A program made the position numbers and the translations under genes. DNA of 8,671 bases, taken from the NCBI GenBank assembly GCA_029987245.1, contig DALTWG010000062.1, forward strand, positions 1 through 8,671, written 5' to 3'. Each line of letters opens with the position of its first letter. The stretch's first letter is position 1. Source of the stretch: Methanocorpusculum sp. (lineage in GTDB: Archaea; Halobacteriota; Methanomicrobia; Methanomicrobiales; Methanocorpusculaceae). The notes under the pieces are model-generated. The model had not been told where the DNA came from. It was given only the letters and a program-made list of their open reading frames with translations, and ran no database searches. Shown one piece after another: positions 6,419-8,671 of the stretch.

Positions 6419-8368
6419 ATGTCTCCTGTTGAGATGCACGCAAATGAGGTACAGGTCTACGCCTCCCCTGTACTGGTAAAAGGTCATCAGTATTACGCGA
6501 CACTGACCAGCGAACGGCTGCTGCTGGAAGGAAACGGCCCGACGCGCGAATTCAAGGCAACCAGCCTTGCATCGGCGCGTGCGGTCACCGCCGCAAACAA
6601 CGAGCCCGGGGTGGAGGTGGTACTCTCCACCCCTTCCGGCCGCAAGGAAATGATCTGGACGTTTCCGGTTGACGCCGTATTCAAAACCGGTGAACAGAGC
6701 GCATGGATAGAAAATATTGAAAAAGCATCCGGCAAAGCGGATTTGCCGGTCCGCGAGACCGGCGGCCCGGCTGTAAGCCGGCCGCAGTTTACCTCGCAGG
6801 GGATGGCAAACCAGAACCAGGCGCCCTCCTATCAGCACGGCGAGACCGAGGCGCTTTCCACCGCGGGCGTCCGCATCAAGCGCGCCTACTATACGCTCTA
6901 TCTCACTAATCTCCGCCTTATTCTGCAAAACAGCCCCGGAAAAATCGCGCGGGAGTTTTCCGTAGCTGAAATTACCGATGCAAGTCCGATGAATTCCGAA
7001 ACCGGCGAGCCTTCGATTGCGTTGTCCATCGGCTCCCAGACCGGCATGAAACAGATGCTTCTGACGTATCCGACTGAATCGGCGCGGGATGCGTGGATTC
7101 GCGAGCTGCAGGTGCATCTTCCGTCGAGAAAGCCGGTCGCGGTCTCGCAGCCGGAGCCGGCACGGGAAACGCCGCGTGTCGGGACGTTCATTCCGGCGTC
7201 AAACGAGCGGCTGCTTGAATCGACCAAAGACGTCCGCATTAAGAGCAATTTCGTGATTGCGCATCTGACAAACACCCGTTTTGTAATTGAGGGGCGTGCA
7301 GGGATTGTGGGCGAGTTTGCGGTGTCGATGCTGGTTCGCTGTTCGCGTATGGCAGGCGAGCTTGGCGAGCCGGGTATTTCTGTCATTATGCGGGGACGCG
7401 ACAGTGAGCGGGAGATGCATCTGGTGTTTCCGTCGATGGATGCGCGTGAGCGCTGGATGCTGCTTTTTGAGGATGTAATTCCGAAGCAGTCGCCGGCGGC
7501 GCCGCAGGCGCCCGCCCCGGCGTATGCGCAGTATTCGGTGACGCAGGTGAATCCGCCGCAGATGCAGAATACTGCTGTGCGCTACTGCCCGGTCTGCGGG
7601 GCGCGCAATCATATTAATGACCTGGTCTGCGGTATGTGCGGCTCGGATTTAGTGCCGGCGCAGTCGCCTGCGCCGGGCGCTGCGGGGCGCGGGCGCGAGG
7701 AGCGCAGTTTAGCGCCGGTGCGGGAGCGGCGCGAACGGGAGCCGCGACCGGCGCGGGCGCCGAGGGCGCCAAGACAGCGGCGCGAGAGAGCCTATCGCGA
7801 GAAGGCGCCGTACAACGGCAGTATCTTTGGATTCGTTACGCGCCCGTCTGATGCGTTTGCCTATTATCACCAGGAGACGCCGCGCGATGCGATAGGCACG
7901 TTTCTTGTTTCCGGGCTTATCTGGGCGGTTTTGACCGGTCTTTTGTTCGCGTTTGCTCTGCCGAACATTCTGCCTCTTGATGCTTCAACGTTCCCGCTTA
8001 TAACGGCGCTTGCGGATAATATTCTGCTGCTGGTACTGTTCATGCTGATGCTTTTTGTGATGTGGGCGGTGTTTATGGTTATTTCGGGTTTTGCAGCAGG
8101 GCTTGTTATGCGGCTGATTGATCCGGGCTGTGTGGCGGGTGAGGTGCTTGCCATTAAGATGCGGTCGTCGCTTGCGTATGCGTTTGTCGGCTGGATTCCG
8201 GTTATCGGTCTGTTTGCGGCGTCTGTCTGGGGCGCTGTGTGTGCGGTGAAGGGCGCGGTTGCAGGGCAGAATACAACCGGGGGCACTGCTGCTATTGCGG
8301 TGATTTTAGGCATGGCGATTGCGTATGTGCTGATATTTGTGCTCGGGGTTGCGGGAGGTAATATGTAA
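6419..8368 (+). CDS. Membrane protein: three PH/GRAM-like domains, zinc ribbon, Yip1 domain
   Basis: The product is 649 residues with no signal peptide, so the N-terminal part is probably cytoplasmic. Three domains of about 95 residues (about 8-103, 142-234, 261-356) share one plan. Each has a strand pair with a Leu-Thr-x-x-Arg core (ATLTSERLLLEG, LYLTNLRLILQN, AHLTNTRFVIEG), further strands, and a C-terminal helix with a tryptophan (W96, W226, W346), as in PH-fold domains. A zinc ribbon follows with Cys390, Cys393, Cys404 and Cys407. Residues about 410-462 are an Arg/Pro/Ala-rich, strongly basic linker. From about 468 (GFVTRPSDAFAYYHQET) the rest is a Yip1-type domain with four or five membrane helices. 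Yip1 proteins act in membrane trafficking in eukaryotes; archaeal members have no settled role. The PH-like domains could bind lipid head groups or proteins, which is inference. The start is probably leaderless; ATG 6434 is the alternative. The stop codon overlaps the next gene. Confidence 0.9.
   Translation: MSPVEMHANEVQVYASPVLVKGHQYYATLTSERLLLEGNGPTREFKATSLASARAVTAANNEPGVEVVLSTPSGRKEMIWTFPVDAVFKTGEQSAWIENIEKASGKADLPVRETGGPAVSRPQFTSQGMANQNQAPSYQHGETEALSTAGVRIKRAYYTLYLTNLRLILQNSPGKIAREFSVAEITDASPMNSETGEPSIALSIGSQTGMKQMLLTYPTESARDAWIRELQVHLPSRKPVAVSQPEPARETPRVGTFIPASNERLLESTKDVRIKSNFVIAHLTNTRFVIEGRAGIVGEFAVSMLVRCSRMAGELGEPGISVIMRGRDSEREMHLVFPSMDARERWMLLFEDVIPKQSPAAPQAPAPAYAQYSVTQVNPPQMQNTAVRYCPVCGARNHINDLVCGMCGSDLVPAQSPAPGAAGRGREERSLAPVRERREREPRPARAPRAPRQRRERAYREKAPYNGSIFGFVTRPSDAFAYYHQETPRDAIGTFLVSGLIWAVLTGLLFAFALPNILPLDASTFPLITALADNILLLVLFMLMLFVMWAVFMVISGFAAGLVMRLIDPGCVAGEVLAIKMRSSLAYAFVGWIPVIGLFAASVWGAVCAVKGAVAGQNTTGGTAAIAVILGMAIAYVLIFVLGVAGGNM
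8354..8359 (+). promoter_or_regulatory. Shine-Dalgarno site for the downstream lipoprotein
   Basis: GGAGGT lies inside the last codons of the Yip1-domain gene, eight bases before the ATG at 8368. It is the clearest Shine-Dalgarno site in the window and supports 8368 rather than the in-frame ATGs at 8371 or 8374. Together with the TAATG stop/start overlap it indicates translational coupling. Confidence 0.8.
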
Positions 8369-8671
8369 TGATGATGAAAGATGTTGTTTGTAAAGTATTG
8401 CTGGTGCTGATTCTGGCACTGGCGGTTGTATCGGTTGTTGGATACGGGTGCGCAGGAGATGATACTGGAACACCAGCTGTAACATCTACTGAAAGTGCAA
8501 CACCAACTACAACGGCCACTGAAAGTGCAACACCAACTACAACGGCCACTGAAAGTGCAACACCAACTGCAACAGCCACTGAAAGTGCAATGCCAACTGC
8601 AACAGCCACTGAAAGCGCAACACCAACTGCAACAGCCACTGAAAGTGCAACACCAACTGCAACAGTTACGG
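8368..8671 (+). CDS. Lipoprotein with Thr/Pro-rich repeat stalk (3' end missing)
   Basis: The first 101 codons are present and the frame is open to the right edge. The protein starts with three methionines, then a short polar stretch and a hydrophobic core (VLLVLILALAVVSVVG), followed by GYGC with Cys28 as the likely lipidated residue. The site is a loose lipobox: glycine at -1 fits, but tyrosine at -2 is unusual. After the short AGDDTG comes a stalk of six 10-residue units of the type TESATPTATA that runs to near the edge. Such Thr/Ser/Pro stretches usually act as extended, often O-glycosylated spacers that lift a domain above the membrane. The functional domain, if any, lies outside the window. 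The gene overlaps the Yip1-domain gene by one base and is probably made with it, which suggests a linked envelope role. The layout (lipobox, then Thr/Pro/Ala linker) is shared with the lipoprotein at 628-1143. Confidence 0.85.
   Translation, partial: MMMKDVVCKVLLVLILALAVVSVVGYGCAGDDTGTPAVTSTESATPTTTATESATPTTTATESATPTATATESAMPTATATESATPTATATESATPTATVT
8488..8667 (+). repeat. 30-bp tandem repeat coding for a 10-residue stalk unit
   Basis: Six units start at 8488, 8518, 8548, 8578, 8608 and 8638. The first two are identical and use ACA ACG GCC at the end; units 3-5 use GCA ACA GCC. Unit 4 has ATG in place of ACA, unit 5 has AGC for AGT, and unit 6 ends in GTT, which marks the decaying edge of the array. 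A shorter degenerate copy precedes it at about 8464-8487. The 30-bp length keeps the frame, so copy number can change without breaking the gene. Confidence 0.95.

Noticed and set aside
6383..7117. Antisense open frame of 244 codons opposite the PH-like domains
   Set aside because: It lies wholly within a well-supported gene on the other strand, has no recognisable domain, and its residues (many Arg, Gly, Cys, His) look like a frame shadow in GC-rich DNA.
8292..8639. Antisense open frame with Val/Ala/Gly repeats at the right edge
   Set aside because: It is the complement of the 30-bp stalk repeat; the + strand frame has a strong Shine-Dalgarno site, signal sequence and lipobox.

Overview
The window most resembles the chromosome of a methanogenic archaeon of the Methanomicrobiales, possibly a Methanocorpusculum-type host-associated species. 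This rests on the kinds of genes present: a large secreted GLUG-repeat protein with an archaeal C-terminal anchor, a zinc-ribbon/Yip1 membrane protein, and Thr/Pro-rich lipoproteins. It also rests on archaeal TATA boxes placed about 26 nt upstream of start codons, and on T-run terminators. The genus is an inference; no rRNA, tRNA or other marker gene is present. All five genes are on the + strand and every gap is short.

Layout. Bases 1-73 are the right end of a G-rich 12-bp tandem repeat that runs off the left edge. A small helical protein of unknown function follows (130-582) and carries a perfect 39-bp in-frame duplication. Next is a small lipoprotein of unknown function (628-1143), followed by a T-rich terminator. 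A clear TATA box then precedes a giant surface protein of about 1683 residues (1235-6286). In order it has a signal peptide, a GLUG beta-helix of about 21 coils, three Listeria-Bacteroides (InlB B-type) repeats, an Ig-like stretch, two copies of a 74-residue beta module, a region resembling the PGF-pre-PGF domain, a Pro/Ala-rich linker, and a C-terminal helix ending in Arg-Arg-Lys. After a short T-rich, TATA-containing gap comes a 649-residue membrane protein (6419-8368) with three PH/GRAM-like domains, a four-cysteine zinc ribbon, a very basic linker and a C-terminal Yip1 domain. Its stop codon overlaps the start of a second Thr/Pro-rich lipoprotein (8368 to the right edge, incomplete), which has a strong Shine-Dalgarno site and a 30-bp tandem repeat coding for a 10-residue stalk unit.

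How they fit together. The region looks like a cell-envelope locus: one giant adhesin-like or S-layer-associated protein, two lipoproteins with Thr/Ala/Pro linkers, and a membrane protein that may organise or sense the membrane. Only the Yip1-domain gene and the downstream lipoprotein show direct evidence of translational coupling. The surface protein and the Yip1-domain gene each appear to have their own promoter and probably give leaderless transcripts. Tandem repeats of several sizes (12, 30, 39 and 222 bp, plus protein-level repeats) run through the locus, as expected of rapidly evolving surface functions. No mobile element, CRISPR array, tRNA or rRNA was seen.
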